A DNA stretch of 64,000 bases from Ignavibacteria bacterium (GTDB lineage Bacteria; Bacteroidota; Ignavibacteria; OLB7), in the NCBI GenBank assembly GCA_020635205.1, contig JACKAE010000003.1, positions 806,001 through 870,000 on the forward strand. The letters are read 5' to 3'. The translations under genes and the position numbers were made by a program. The first letter of the stretch is position 1. Every line of letters begins with the position of its first letter. Under the pieces are notes generated by a model. It had not been told where the DNA came from and ran no database searches. It worked only from the letters and a program-made list of their open reading frames with translations. Of this stretch, positions 33,572 through 41,811 are shown piece after piece.

Positions 33572-34264
33572 ATGAATGTTATCCTCTTCGGTGCAACCGG
33601 AATGATCGGCTCGGGAACGTTGGTTGAATGTTTGGCCGATTCGCGAATTGAACAGATTCTTGTGATTGGTCGCCGATCAACCGGTGTAGAGCACGAGAAG
33701 GTGAGAGAACTTCTTATCTCCGATTTCTACGACTACTCTACAATCGAAGATCAACTTGTTGGGTACGATGCCTGCCTCTTCTGCCTCGGCACAACATCGG
33801 TTGGGAAGAACGAGGAAGAGTATCGCCACCAAACAAACGAACTGACATTAGCCGCCGCAACGATGTTGGTGCGACTAAATCCTGAGATGACTTTCTGCTA
33901 TGTCTCAGCCGAGGGAGCAGACCCAACTGGAAAGAGTCGGCAGATGTGGGCGAGAGTTCGGGGAGAACTGGAGAACGATTTGACTGCACTCCCCTTCCGG
34001 CGAGTTCTAATTTATCGTCCCTTCTACATTCAACCGGTAACCGGCGTCAGTTCCGCAACGCGGGTCTACCGGCTCTTCTACAAGGTTCTCTCTCCACTCT
34101 ACCCACTGCTGAGGAGAATCTTCCCCAACTATTTGACCACAACTGAGATGTTAGGACAAGCACTCATTGAGGGAGCATTAAGTGGCGCACCGACGCAGGT
34201 GTTGCGGAGTAGGGAGATAAATGCGTTGGCGGAGAAATCGAGACTTCTTATCAAAGAAGACTGA
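33572..34264 (+). CDS. NAD(P)-binding atypical SDR / NmrA-like protein
   Basis: A 230-residue Rossmann protein with GATGMIGSGTLVE at residues 7-19, LGTTSVGKN and YRPFYIQPV in place of the classical YxxxK. It belongs to the HTATIP2-like/NAD(P)H-binding atypical SDR group. Redox or regulatory role, substrate unknown. Confidence 0.8.
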   Translation: MNVILFGATGMIGSGTLVECLADSRIEQILVIGRRSTGVEHEKVRELLISDFYDYSTIEDQLVGYDACLFCLGTTSVGKNEEEYRHQTNELTLAAATMLVRLNPEMTFCYVSAEGADPTGKSRQMWARVRGELENDLTALPFRRVLIYRPFYIQPVTGVSSATRVYRLFYKVLSPLYPLLRRIFPNYLTTTEMLGQALIEGALSGAPTQVLRSREINALAEKSRLLIKED

Positions 34265-34377
34265 GAGTAGATAACGACTTTCAGGCGTTGCTACCCTCAG
34301 CAGGATTGAGATCGCATAGCCCACTACCACTTAAGCAGATGTCGTTAGAAACGACAAGAGGTCTGACAGTGAGCAAA

Positions 34378-34404
34378 TACACCTCGATAAATCGAGGTGT
34401 TAAT
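34378..34404. repeat. REP-like hairpin
   Basis: CACCTCGAT-AA-ATCGAGGTG followed by TTAATGG, related to the hairpins at 14240 and 34993. Confidence 0.65.
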
Positions 34405-34495
34405 GGAGTCGACCTTTTGAGGCTTACAATAATGCCTCTATCTACTATACACAGAGCTTGCTGGCCATTTCGATGCTATTATCATTCTCGAAACT

Positions 34496-34855
34496 CTATC
34501 GTCCGTAAGTATCTCTATAGAGACGATCCTCTGTAACCCCTAACTCCTCAACAATCATATCCTGAAGTTCTCGTAGCTCTTTGCGATAATCCACGTTCTC
34601 TTCACCCTTGTTTTCCAGTTCTGATAAGACCTCAAAGACAAAGTTCTCTTCTCCCTTCTCGTTCCAATCCTTTTGCAGTTCACTGTTTCTATGGCTTCCA
34701 AACCTCAACTCAGTTTTGTGTCGATTCCATTTAGAAGTCATGTCAGGACTGTTGTCAATCAGAACCTTATTATTCGATACGTTCTTGATTTGAAAAACTC
34801 CCATCGGAGCTTTCAACTGTTTATACTCTTCTTTGAGTTCTTTTTTTGTTTTCAT
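34496..34855 (-). CDS. Degenerate GIY-YIG nuclease-like protein
   Basis: A 119-residue protein whose residues 15-85 follow the GIY-YIG frame common in Bacteroidota (APMGVFQIKNVSNNKVLIDNS, RHKTELRFGSHRNSELQKDW, EENFVFEVLSEL). However, the GIY is GVF and the YIG is LID, so catalytic residues appear lost. The RFGSHRN and ELQKDWNEKGEENF blocks remain. It may be an inactive DNA-binding relic or a divergent family. Confidence 0.6.
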   Translation of the reverse strand: MKTKKELKEEYKQLKAPMGVFQIKNVSNNKVLIDNSPDMTSKWNRHKTELRFGSHRNSELQKDWNEKGEENFVFEVLSELENKGEENVDYRKELRELQDMIVEELGVTEDRLYRDTYGR

Positions 34856-34989
34856 TGAGAATTGATTCTAAGATGTTTGTCCAGTTCGCTCCAGTACATC
34901 AATAATGTCAAGCGAAGCTGCGGGAAAGAGATATGGCACAGATTATGCCGACATACAGTTGCTCAAGACATTCCCAGAACAGATATCTG

Positions 34990-35075
34990 TAAAAGCTCTC
35001 CCATTAACACCCCGATTCATCGGGGTGCACTAAATAAAAGAGTAGACTGAACGACTTCAAGTCGTTTCCTACGTA
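34990..35075. repeat. REP-like hairpin pair
   Basis: CACCCCGAT-TC-ATCGGGGTG and AACGACTTCAAGTCGTTT lie in tandem, repeating the order (with opposite polarity) of the cluster at 14138-14265. Confidence 0.65.
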
Positions 35076-35098
35076 ATGAGCAGTTGCTGAAAGATTCA

Positions 35099-35539
35099 CT
35101 ACTCACTCCCCGCCCCAGGCTCTCCGATACGTTGCAGAAGTTTGATTAACATATCCCGCTCTGCCGCTTTCAGTGGAGCTAACATTTCTGTCGCGACCTG
35201 CTGATAGATTTCATCTTCGCCAGCCACTACCTCTCTTCCCTTCTCTGTCAGTTCCACCAGCCAGACCCTGCGATCTTGATCGCTCCGCTTCCGCTGCACA
35301 AGCTCTTGACTCTCCAGCCGATCAACAATCGGTGTCACTGCACTCTGGCCAACCCCGAGGTGTTCGCTGATCTCTCCCATCCTGCACGCACCACTTACGC
35401 CGAGAATACTGAGTGCCAACAACTCCTGCTTGTTGTAGTTCGCGTGTGCGTGCGACTGCTGCCCGGCAACTCTCATAAAGATGAGTCCTACCTGCCGAAG
35501 CACCTGCGTAAATGCGGAAACCTGTTTTTGGCTGACCAT
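35099..35539 (-). CDS. MarR-family transcriptional regulator
   Basis: A 146-residue winged-helix protein with a MarR core: LGVSGACRMGEISEHLGVGQSAVTPIVDRLESQELVQRKRS then DRRVWLVELTEKG. The ATG at 35539 has a good AAGAAAGG ribosome binding site; a TTG at 35593 is less likely. It is divergent from the metallo-beta-lactamase-fold gene and probably controls it through the intervening palindromes. Confidence 0.88.
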   Translation of the reverse strand: MVSQKQVSAFTQVLRQVGLIFMRVAGQQSHAHANYNKQELLALSILGVSGACRMGEISEHLGVGQSAVTPIVDRLESQELVQRKRSDQDRRVWLVELTEKGREVVAGEDEIYQQVATEMLAPLKAAERDMLIKLLQRIGEPGAGSE

Positions 35540-35648
35540 ACCTTTCTTCTCAAGTTCTCTAAAGTCCTCTGCATACCTGATACCGTTCCCCAAAATACAC
35601 TACTCCCACCGTTCTCCTGCGAATGCAATTACTTCTCACATTTGATAG

Positions 35649-35714
35649 TTCAATTATTGAAACTTTTGATTTATGTTACAGTATAGCCAGCCCAGATCAT
35701 CGGACCGTTCGGTC
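35649..35714. promoter_or_regulatory. Putative MarR operators in divergent promoter
   Basis: TTCAAT-T-ATTGAA (35649-35661) is a perfect 13-bp palindrome of MarR-operator size, and GACCG-TT-CGGTC is a second palindrome at 35703-35714. Both lie between the MarR gene and the divergent hydrolase gene. Confidence 0.5.
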
Positions 35715-35760
35715 ATAGAATTCTTTCACACTGAGAAATCACAAACGTTAGTTGAGCAGC

Positions 35761-37050
35761 ATGAAGTTAATCAGGAGAAGTCAGGCTGAGAGCAAAGGGG
35801 CAAGAACTGGAGAGGCAAAACTCGTCCGGCCAGGAAAGCCTCGCCGCAAGTGGCTTCGGGTTATTGGCATCGTTGCCGGGTTTCTCGTAATCACTATCAC
35901 AATTATTATGGCATCAATTTGGACAGCACTTGGAACCCGAGCGTCGGGAGAACGGCTGGAACGTATGCAGAGTTCATCTCACTACAGAGAAGATCACTTT
36001 GTCAACACACTTCCGGCAATACAGACTGGGATGTCCCTCTCAGTGGCTATCGATTTCTTCTTCAAGAGTAACCCGTATGGTACTCCAAAGAAATCACTTC
36101 CAGTAGTAAACCGAGCGGGGAGTGACTTCGCAACATCACCCTCATCTGACCTCCGGGTAACGTGGTTCGGTCACTCCTCACTTCTCGTTGAGATTGAAGG
36201 CGTGCGCATCCTTACCGACCCAGTCTGGAGCGACAGGGCAGCCCCAACCAGCTTCATGGGGCCGAAGCGATTCCATCCTGTACCGATTGCATTAGAAGAT
36301 TTGCCCTCGCTCGACGCAGTCGTCATTTCACACGACCACTACGATCATCTCGATTACGAAACGATTACGGCGCTCGCCAACCGAGTTCCTCGCTTTATTG
36401 TTCCACTCGGCGTTGGAGCACACCTCGAATACTGGGGTATTGCACCAGAACGAATCACTGAGTTGGATTGGTGGGAGCAGACCGAACTGAATGGGATTGA
36501 CGTTGTCTGCACACCGGCGCGCCATTTTTCAGGACGTTTTTTAAACGACAGGAACGCGACGTTGTGGGGAAGTTGGGCATTCATTGGAAAGGAGCGGCGC
36601 GCATTCTTCAGTGGAGATGGCGCTCTCTTTCCCGGCTTCGAGGAGATTGGGAATCGACTCGGTCCGTTCGACATCGCAATGATGGAAGTGGGAGCATACA
36701 ATGCCGCATGGTCCGATGTTCACATGGGGCCTGAGCAGTCGGTACGGGCTGCCACAATGGTTCGAGCAAAGCTGATGCTCCCTATTCACTGGGGAACGTT
36801 CAACTTAGCGTCGCACGGTTGGACGGAACCAGCCGAGCGCGCAATTGTTGCCGCCGAAAAAGTCAACTTGCCAATCGTCTTCCCCCGTCCGGGTGAAAGT
36901 GTGACACCAGACACTTCCCTCCCTATCGAAAAGTGGTGGCCGAAACTGCCGTGGAAGAGAGTAGAAGAGACTCCAATAGTTTCAACTGGAATGGCCGCAT
37001 CAGTAGAGAGAGGAAGTAGACACTACCAACTGGCTCTGGGACAAGAGTAA
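35761..37050 (+). CDS. Membrane-anchored metallo-beta-lactamase-fold hydrolase
   Basis: A 429-residue protein. A single N-terminal membrane helix (about residues 37-60) is followed by a metallo-beta-lactamase domain with HSSLLVEIEGVRILTDPVW, SHDHYDHLD and HWGTFNLASHGW. It resembles NAPE-phospholipase D/UlaG-like hydrolases that cleave phosphodiester or lactone bonds. The TTG upstream is ignored in favour of ATG 35761. Likely regulated by the divergent MarR protein. Confidence 0.85.
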   Translation: MKLIRRSQAESKGARTGEAKLVRPGKPRRKWLRVIGIVAGFLVITITIIMASIWTALGTRASGERLERMQSSSHYREDHFVNTLPAIQTGMSLSVAIDFFFKSNPYGTPKKSLPVVNRAGSDFATSPSSDLRVTWFGHSSLLVEIEGVRILTDPVWSDRAAPTSFMGPKRFHPVPIALEDLPSLDAVVISHDHYDHLDYETITALANRVPRFIVPLGVGAHLEYWGIAPERITELDWWEQTELNGIDVVCTPARHFSGRFLNDRNATLWGSWAFIGKERRAFFSGDGALFPGFEEIGNRLGPFDIAMMEVGAYNAAWSDVHMGPEQSVRAATMVRAKLMLPIHWGTFNLASHGWTEPAERAIVAAEKVNLPIVFPRPGESVTPDTSLPIEKWWPKLPWKRVEETPIVSTGMAASVERGSRHYQLALGQE

Positions 37051-37164
37051 TCCGAACAGACAAGTTTCATCGCGTACAAACTTTTCTCTATGTTGGCGAG
37101 AGATGGCAACTGTAAGAAATCGGCTATCTATAACGAGTTAAGAAACTCTTCACTATAAAACTTG

Positions 37165-38013
37165 ATGTTCATGCCACGTACTTGGTTCATTACCGGCTGC
37201 TCTACTGGATTTGGTCGGATGCTATCGGAAGCTCTCATCGAGCTTGGGGAGAACGTTATCGCAACAGCACGGCGTCCAGAGACGCTTGAAGATATTGGGA
37301 AGAATGCGGAAGATCAGATTCTCAGGCTTCCACTCGACGTAACAAATGACATGCAGATTCACGACGCCGTCGCCGCTGGACTTGAACGATTCGGCGGAAT
37401 TGACGTTTTGGTCAACAACGCAGGTTACGGCTACTTCGCTACGCAGGAGGAGGGGGAACTTGCGGAGGTGCGGAAGATGTACGAGACGAACGTCTTCGGA
37501 TTGATCGCCATGTCGCAGGGAGTAATCCCGCACATGCGCTCGAAAGGCTCAGGCGTTATCGTGAATCTCTCCAGCATGGCTGGACGCATGGCAACACCAA
37601 GAGGTGGCTTCTACCAATCGTCTAAGTGGGCGGTTGAGGCAATCAGCGAAGCACAGTATTTGGAGTTGTCGAGTTTTGGGATTCGGGTGATTGTTGTAGA
37701 GCCAGGTGCATACGACACCGACTTCGGCCCTCGCTCGGCAAAGCGTGCCCCGGCTGAGGAAGACCCGAAATCCCCATACGCTGAGATTCGCAAACTTTGG
37801 ATCGCAAACGCGAGTCGCGATCTCTTCCCCTACCGACAGAATCCGTTAGAAGTGATCCGCGCAATCCTCTTCACAGTCGATGAGGAAAAGCCGTTCGTCC
37901 GCCTGCCACTTGGGCAAGATGCCGTCCACGTAGTAACGCAACGCCAAGAGCTGGGAATGGATGGCTTCGTTGAGTGGATGCGAGAAGTCTATCACGCAGA
38001 AGCAGAGGGGTAA
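37165..38013 (+). CDS. Short-chain dehydrogenase/reductase
   Basis: A 282-residue classical SDR with TGCSTGFGR cofactor motif, DVTND, NNAG, SS and YQSSKWAV (catalytic YxxxK). Uses NAD(P)(H); substrate unknown. Start may be ATG 37165 or 37171. It is convergent with the sulfatase gene and shares the bidirectional terminator downstream. Confidence 0.88.
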   Translation: MFMPRTWFITGCSTGFGRMLSEALIELGENVIATARRPETLEDIGKNAEDQILRLPLDVTNDMQIHDAVAAGLERFGGIDVLVNNAGYGYFATQEEGELAEVRKMYETNVFGLIAMSQGVIPHMRSKGSGVIVNLSSMAGRMATPRGGFYQSSKWAVEAISEAQYLELSSFGIRVIVVEPGAYDTDFGPRSAKRAPAEEDPKSPYAEIRKLWIANASRDLFPYRQNPLEVIRAILFTVDEEKPFVRLPLGQDAVHVVTQRQELGMDGFVEWMREVYHAEAEG

Positions 38014-38055
38014 GTACTCTTTCTTAGTAATGAAAATCTCACCTCTGCCAAGAGA

Positions 38056-38168
38056 GAGTCACGCAAAGTCGCAAAGTTCACGAAGAGGGATATTCCCCTT
38101 TTTGAATTTTTACTTTTGAATTTTGAATTGAACCCCCGACTGCTGTGAAAGATAGCCGTCGGGGGTTC
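38056..38168. terminator. Repeat block and bidirectional terminator between SDR and sulfatase
   Basis: AGTCACGCAAAGTCGCAAAG at 38056 and the TTGAATTTTTACTTTTGAATT element at 38100 precede a GAACCCCCGAC / GTCGGGGGTTC hairpin (38130-38168) followed by TCTCTTC. Confidence 0.75.
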
Positions 38169-38194
38169 TCTCTTCGTAGAATCAACTGGGATTT

Positions 38195-39733
38195 TTAGTT
38201 CCCAACCATATTCGGGTTTGGTGTCGGTAGTGAATCGGGCCAATCAGGATTCCAATTCTTCTTGTAGAGCTTTGCCTCTATCTCCTGTTGCAGCAGTGCC
38301 TGCATCTCCTTCATTGTCCGCTCGGCCAACGCTGGATCGGGGTAGTCATCTGGGATGTGGTAGGCAAGATTTGCACACTCGATTGAATTGAGATCGGGTG
38401 AGACATAGTCGAGATCGTAGAACTCATACTCCATCGGATAGGAAGAATCTTCGTGGAAGTAGACGGCATATTTCCAGCGTGAGTTCCGAACCATCCGAAT
38501 TCGGTTCGGAGCTAAAACGGCATTTTGCTGGTTGGTTGCCCCTGCACGAATATCGTCGAAAGTAAAGAGGATGTTCTCTTGAGTCGACGTTGTCTCACCA
38601 GTCAGGACTTTATGGTAGTCGTGTCCCCTCAGTTTCAGATTGCTCGGGACGTCGATTCCAGTAAAGCCGATCAACGTCGGCAGCGTGTCGACAAGAGAGA
38701 CCATCGAATCAGACTTCACCCCCTGCACACCGAGGAGAGGACTGGACCAGATCATCGGAACGCGAATCGTCTCCTCGTAGACGTTGAAGGCTTTCTGGCG
38801 CAAGCCACCGTGGGCAAGCCCCATCTCACCATGATCGGCTGTTCGAATAATCACCGTGTCTTGGAATCGATCGGTTGGATTCCCTTTCTTGTCCATGAAA
38901 AGGTCGAGAAGCTGATCGATTTGATGGTCAATCTTTCGGATCAAGTTCGCATACATGTTCACGTAGTTCTTCGGACCGTCTGGAATGTTATTGAGATTTC
39001 CCAGCAACCCATTCAGCGATAGCAACAACTGCCACTGCGCTGTCGGCTTGTAGTTCTTCAGAAGGTCTTCCGCCATGCTCGGTGGCGTTTGTAGTGGCCC
39101 CTTCAGTATCTCATCTCCGTATCCATAGGTGTAGCCGTTTGGATAGGCGAGCACATCGTGAGGATTTACCAGCGAGAGAACGAGCAGGTAGGGTCGAGGA
39201 TCATCATAGTTTTCGATGAACTCGATTGCCTCACGGATATAACGTTCATCATGATTTGCAAAGCCTCCTCCAAAATTTTCTGGCTTCGTATCCTCGCCAG
39301 CATCGGGTGGCTCCCACCCCATAAAACCAAACAGGCCAACCTCGGCAGCCGTCAAATTATTCTCTGTATCTCCCTTCGTATTCCCCTTACTTAAGTGCCA
39401 CTTCCCACGATACTGTACATTGTAGCCTGCAAAGTAGAAGAGGTTTGCCATGTTCGGCAATGTAGGATCGAGTGTCGGCTGCGCAATCGAGTATGGTCCA
39501 CCAAACGACAACGTCTGCGTAACACCATGCTCCGACGGATAGAGGGAGGTAAAGAGCGTACTACGGCTTGGGGAACACATGCAGGTGTTGCAGAAGGCAT
39601 ATTCAAATTCAATCCCGTTCTTTCGCAGACGCTGGTAGGCTGGGAGATCGAACTTCGCCATGTTCTCGTCGAACAGTTGCGGCGCACGTTGTTGATCGGT
39701 GACGATCAGAATAATGTTTGGCTTTTTTGTCAT
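38195..39733 (-). CDS. Sulfatase (arylsulfatase-type)
   Basis: A 512-residue sulfatase with PNIILIVTDQQRAPQ at the N-terminus and the CSPSR signature (Cys53 to Arg57), where the cysteine is converted to formylglycine by a maturase. Metal ligands appear in IIRTADHGEMG. No signal peptide, so likely cytoplasmic. Substrates may be aryl or alkyl sulfates, or phosphonate monoesters. It starts 42 nt after the tyrosinase-like gene, suggesting an operon. Confidence 0.9.
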   Translation of the reverse strand: MTKKPNIILIVTDQQRAPQLFDENMAKFDLPAYQRLRKNGIEFEYAFCNTCMCSPSRSTLFTSLYPSEHGVTQTLSFGGPYSIAQPTLDPTLPNMANLFYFAGYNVQYRGKWHLSKGNTKGDTENNLTAAEVGLFGFMGWEPPDAGEDTKPENFGGGFANHDERYIREAIEFIENYDDPRPYLLVLSLVNPHDVLAYPNGYTYGYGDEILKGPLQTPPSMAEDLLKNYKPTAQWQLLLSLNGLLGNLNNIPDGPKNYVNMYANLIRKIDHQIDQLLDLFMDKKGNPTDRFQDTVIIRTADHGEMGLAHGGLRQKAFNVYEETIRVPMIWSSPLLGVQGVKSDSMVSLVDTLPTLIGFTGIDVPSNLKLRGHDYHKVLTGETTSTQENILFTFDDIRAGATNQQNAVLAPNRIRMVRNSRWKYAVYFHEDSSYPMEYEFYDLDYVSPDLNSIECANLAYHIPDDYPDPALAERTMKEMQALLQQEIEAKLYKKNWNPDWPDSLPTPNPNMVGN

Positions 39734-39775
39734 GGGTTTTTCCTGATAGAATTGGTAGTTGATAACTGTCGGTAA

Positions 39776-40525
39776 TTATAGGTATGTATAGCCCAGCTCT
39801 GCTGTGCGCAAAACGTCCGCGCCAGTTAGACTCCGAGTAGTTCCGTTATCATCGACCTGAAATGGTTTTAGGTCGGCGCTTTCTACGGAAGCAGGAGCTG
39901 AGTAGTCGTCGTACTTCCTCTGCCATTCATCCCACAGTCGATCTAAGTTACAGTGACTGAACCAGAAAATCGGATCGAATGCCGTTGTTGCTGTGCTTCG
40001 CGAACTCCCGCCGAGCCAGATGTGGGTAAAAATATCGGTCTTCCAGATAGACGTGGAGAAGGTTACGAAGTCTTCAAACGACATCGCGGTCTCGGCCAAC
40101 TGTGCAGTCTCGGCTAACGCTGGTGGTGGCAGAGTCTCACGGAATGTGTGCAGAGGTTCTCTCCACTCCCCTCGAAAGAGTGGATTCGGCTCTCCACTTT
40201 CAGTAAGCGGATTGGCAACGATTGCGGGGAGACCATCCTTCCGTGAAGTCTCCGACGTATAGTCCCAATATGGCAAAGTGACGCTGGGAACTACACTTTG
40301 AAGGAGAAGCTCGAACTCATAGAAGTAAGCGCGTGCCCAGAGAAGGAAGAGAAGATCGTTCTGCTGCGTGTGCCCCCAGTGAACAAGTATGCTGGCAAAC
40401 TTCTGATACTCACCACTCTCATTCAGCAGTGTGAACGCTTGCCGAAGATCACTAACCTCCACCTCCGATAAGTCGAGAAGGTTTTTTCTGACGCGAAGTT
40501 CTGACGATTGTCGATTGCTATCCAT
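39776..40525 (-). CDS. Tyrosinase-family homologue lacking copper ligands
   Basis: The 249-residue protein retains the tyrosinase scaffold: HWGHTQQNDLLFLLWARAYFYEFE, PYWDY (85-89), THIWLGG and DPIFWFSHCNLDRLWDEW. But conserved histidines are replaced: WHR is WAR (Ala64), the first histidine of the CuB HxxxH is Asp164, and HH is Ser190-His191. A type 3 dicopper site can hardly form. It could be a structural or regulatory pseudo-enzyme. The coding frame is intact and it is upstream of the sulfatase. Confidence 0.8.
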   Translation of the reverse strand: MDSNRQSSELRVRKNLLDLSEVEVSDLRQAFTLLNESGEYQKFASILVHWGHTQQNDLLFLLWARAYFYEFELLLQSVVPSVTLPYWDYTSETSRKDGLPAIVANPLTESGEPNPLFRGEWREPLHTFRETLPPPALAETAQLAETAMSFEDFVTFSTSIWKTDIFTHIWLGGSSRSTATTAFDPIFWFSHCNLDRLWDEWQRKYDDYSAPASVESADLKPFQVDDNGTTRSLTGADVLRTAELGYTYL

Positions 40526-40797
40526 CTTATAGCCTACTCTGATTGTTTATGGCTCTGTATATCAGAAGAAAGGATAATCCCTTTTCTCATACATCAATAT
40601 GACCCGATAACATTTCATAGCACGTACTACTTTCATACTACTTTTCGATCCTCTCACGATTGGTGGGATACGAAACTATATCGACAGAGAGTGGAAAGAA
40701 GACAAGACTCTCTTATCGGCTCTTATTTCTCCAGACCAAAAAAAAATTTAATCGGTAGCAATAATCAATCGAAGCTGGCGTCAATGCCCCGTGCCAT
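40526..40797. other. Upstream region of tyrosinase-like/sulfatase operon
   Basis: AT-rich promoter-like region with no gene seen. Confidence 0.4.
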
Positions 40798-40960
40798 TTA
40801 AAAAATGGCTCCAATGCTGCGCTGGGAGTTCAACCAGGGGTGCTTCGAGTGCATAAGTTTCATACCCTGTCCAAAGGAGGTGATCTTGTGTCTAGTAATT
40901 CTATGACGGGAGCCTCCGGCGAAGTTTGTTAGCAACCTGCTACCGGACTCCCGGATAGTT
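40798..40960 (+). other. Structured element with 16S-complementary 13-mer and 14-codon ORF
   Basis: AAAGGAGGTGATC at 40873-40885 is the full reverse complement of the usual 16S rRNA 3' end. Seven nt after its GGAGG is a GTG opening a 14-codon frame, VSSNSMTGASGEVC, stop at 40930-40932. The 3' half of this ORF lies in a strong hairpin (CGGGAG/CTCCCG, CCGG/CCGG, inner TAGCA/TGCTA; 40907-40953). A further hairpin GCCATTTTTTAAATGGC precedes. It ends at the bidirectional terminator. Whether it is a leader peptide, small RNA or mobile-element end is not known. Confidence 0.4.
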
Positions 40961-40963
40961 AAA

Positions 40964-40995
40964 AAGCCCTGATCCTGCAAACAGGATCAGGGCTT
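40964..40995. terminator. Strong bidirectional terminator
   Basis: A 14-bp perfect stem AAGCCCTGATCCTG / CAGGATCAGGGCTT with a 4-nt loop and T/A tracts on both sides. Confidence 0.92.
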
Positions 40996-41035
40996 CTCTT
41001 TTTCAAGACCTCTCTTTTCGCCGAAGCGATTGGAT

Positions 41036-41719
41036 TTATTGCAGGTGAAAAACCTCTTCGGCTGGAGCCGTTGTGCTCAACACCGTTGCACGAACGATCA
41101 TCGGGGGGATATCCTCTCCCGGCTCCCCTTTGATCTCGCTGTAGAGCATGATTCCTTCCCAAACCCAGACATCAGAAATTGACTTCCCGATCTTCAACCG
41201 ATATCCTCGACACTCTTTGCCGAGGAACTCTTTCGAGGATAGTTCTTCCAGTTGAAAAAGCTGGCGCATATCATCAGTCAGATGTCGGAAGTTTGGCAGA
41301 CTCTGATTTGGGTCGGGTCGCCACGTTGCGGTGAGAGGCCTTGGATCACCTGGCCCTCTGGCAACGATCTTGCCGCTGTCGATCACTGTAATGTGTTGCG
41401 GTGCGCTCTTCCCCTCGCTCAAGTTTAGGTAGTGTGCTTCTCGAAATCCATGCTCGGCGAAGTATGAAGTTCGCTCTGTGGTTGTCTCCCCTATCGTAAC
41501 ATCGTACACAACACTCCCAGCCTCAGGACCATAACGGTCGCCGAACCATCTCTGTAGGTCGGTAGAGGAATCACCCTTGCCAGCAGAAGTGCTCGAGGTA
41601 TCGATAACCGACCCAGTATCATTCCCTTCTCCTTCCCCCTCTGGCTTCTCGTTCGAAGAACAAGAGAAGAGAAGTGTGCTGAGAAGAACTGTCGAGAGAA
41701 TCAGATGTGAACTCTTCAT
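41036..41719 (-). CDS. Hypothetical lipoprotein
   Basis: A 227-residue protein with a lipobox (LLFSC, Cys20), a low-complexity Glu/Gly/Ser/Thr linker (residues 22-53) and a globular C-terminal domain (VVYDVTIGETTTERTSYFAE, GYRLKIGKSISDVWVWEGIM) resembling outer-membrane-lipoprotein or LolA/DUF4412-like folds. No function assigned. Confidence 0.62.
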   Translation of the reverse strand: MKSSHLILSTVLLSTLLFSCSSNEKPEGEGEGNDTGSVIDTSSTSAGKGDSSTDLQRWFGDRYGPEAGSVVYDVTIGETTTERTSYFAEHGFREAHYLNLSEGKSAPQHITVIDSGKIVARGPGDPRPLTATWRPDPNQSLPNFRHLTDDMRQLFQLEELSSKEFLGKECRGYRLKIGKSISDVWVWEGIMLYSEIKGEPGEDIPPMIVRATVLSTTAPAEEVFHLQ

Positions 41720-41734
41720 AAATATCTCCTTTGC

Positions 41735-41806
41735 GCCTTGATTTTCTTTGCGCCTTTGCGTCTTTGCGTGACCCTTTTCAAGGCACGAAGCACAAAGAAA
41801 GCACCA
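41735..41806. repeat. CACGCAAAG-family repeat (inverted)
   Basis: CTTTGCGCCTTTGCGTCTTTGCGTGAC in the reverse orientation, next to GGCACGAAGCACAAAGAAAG. Confidence 0.7.
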
Positions 41807-41811
41807 TGATG

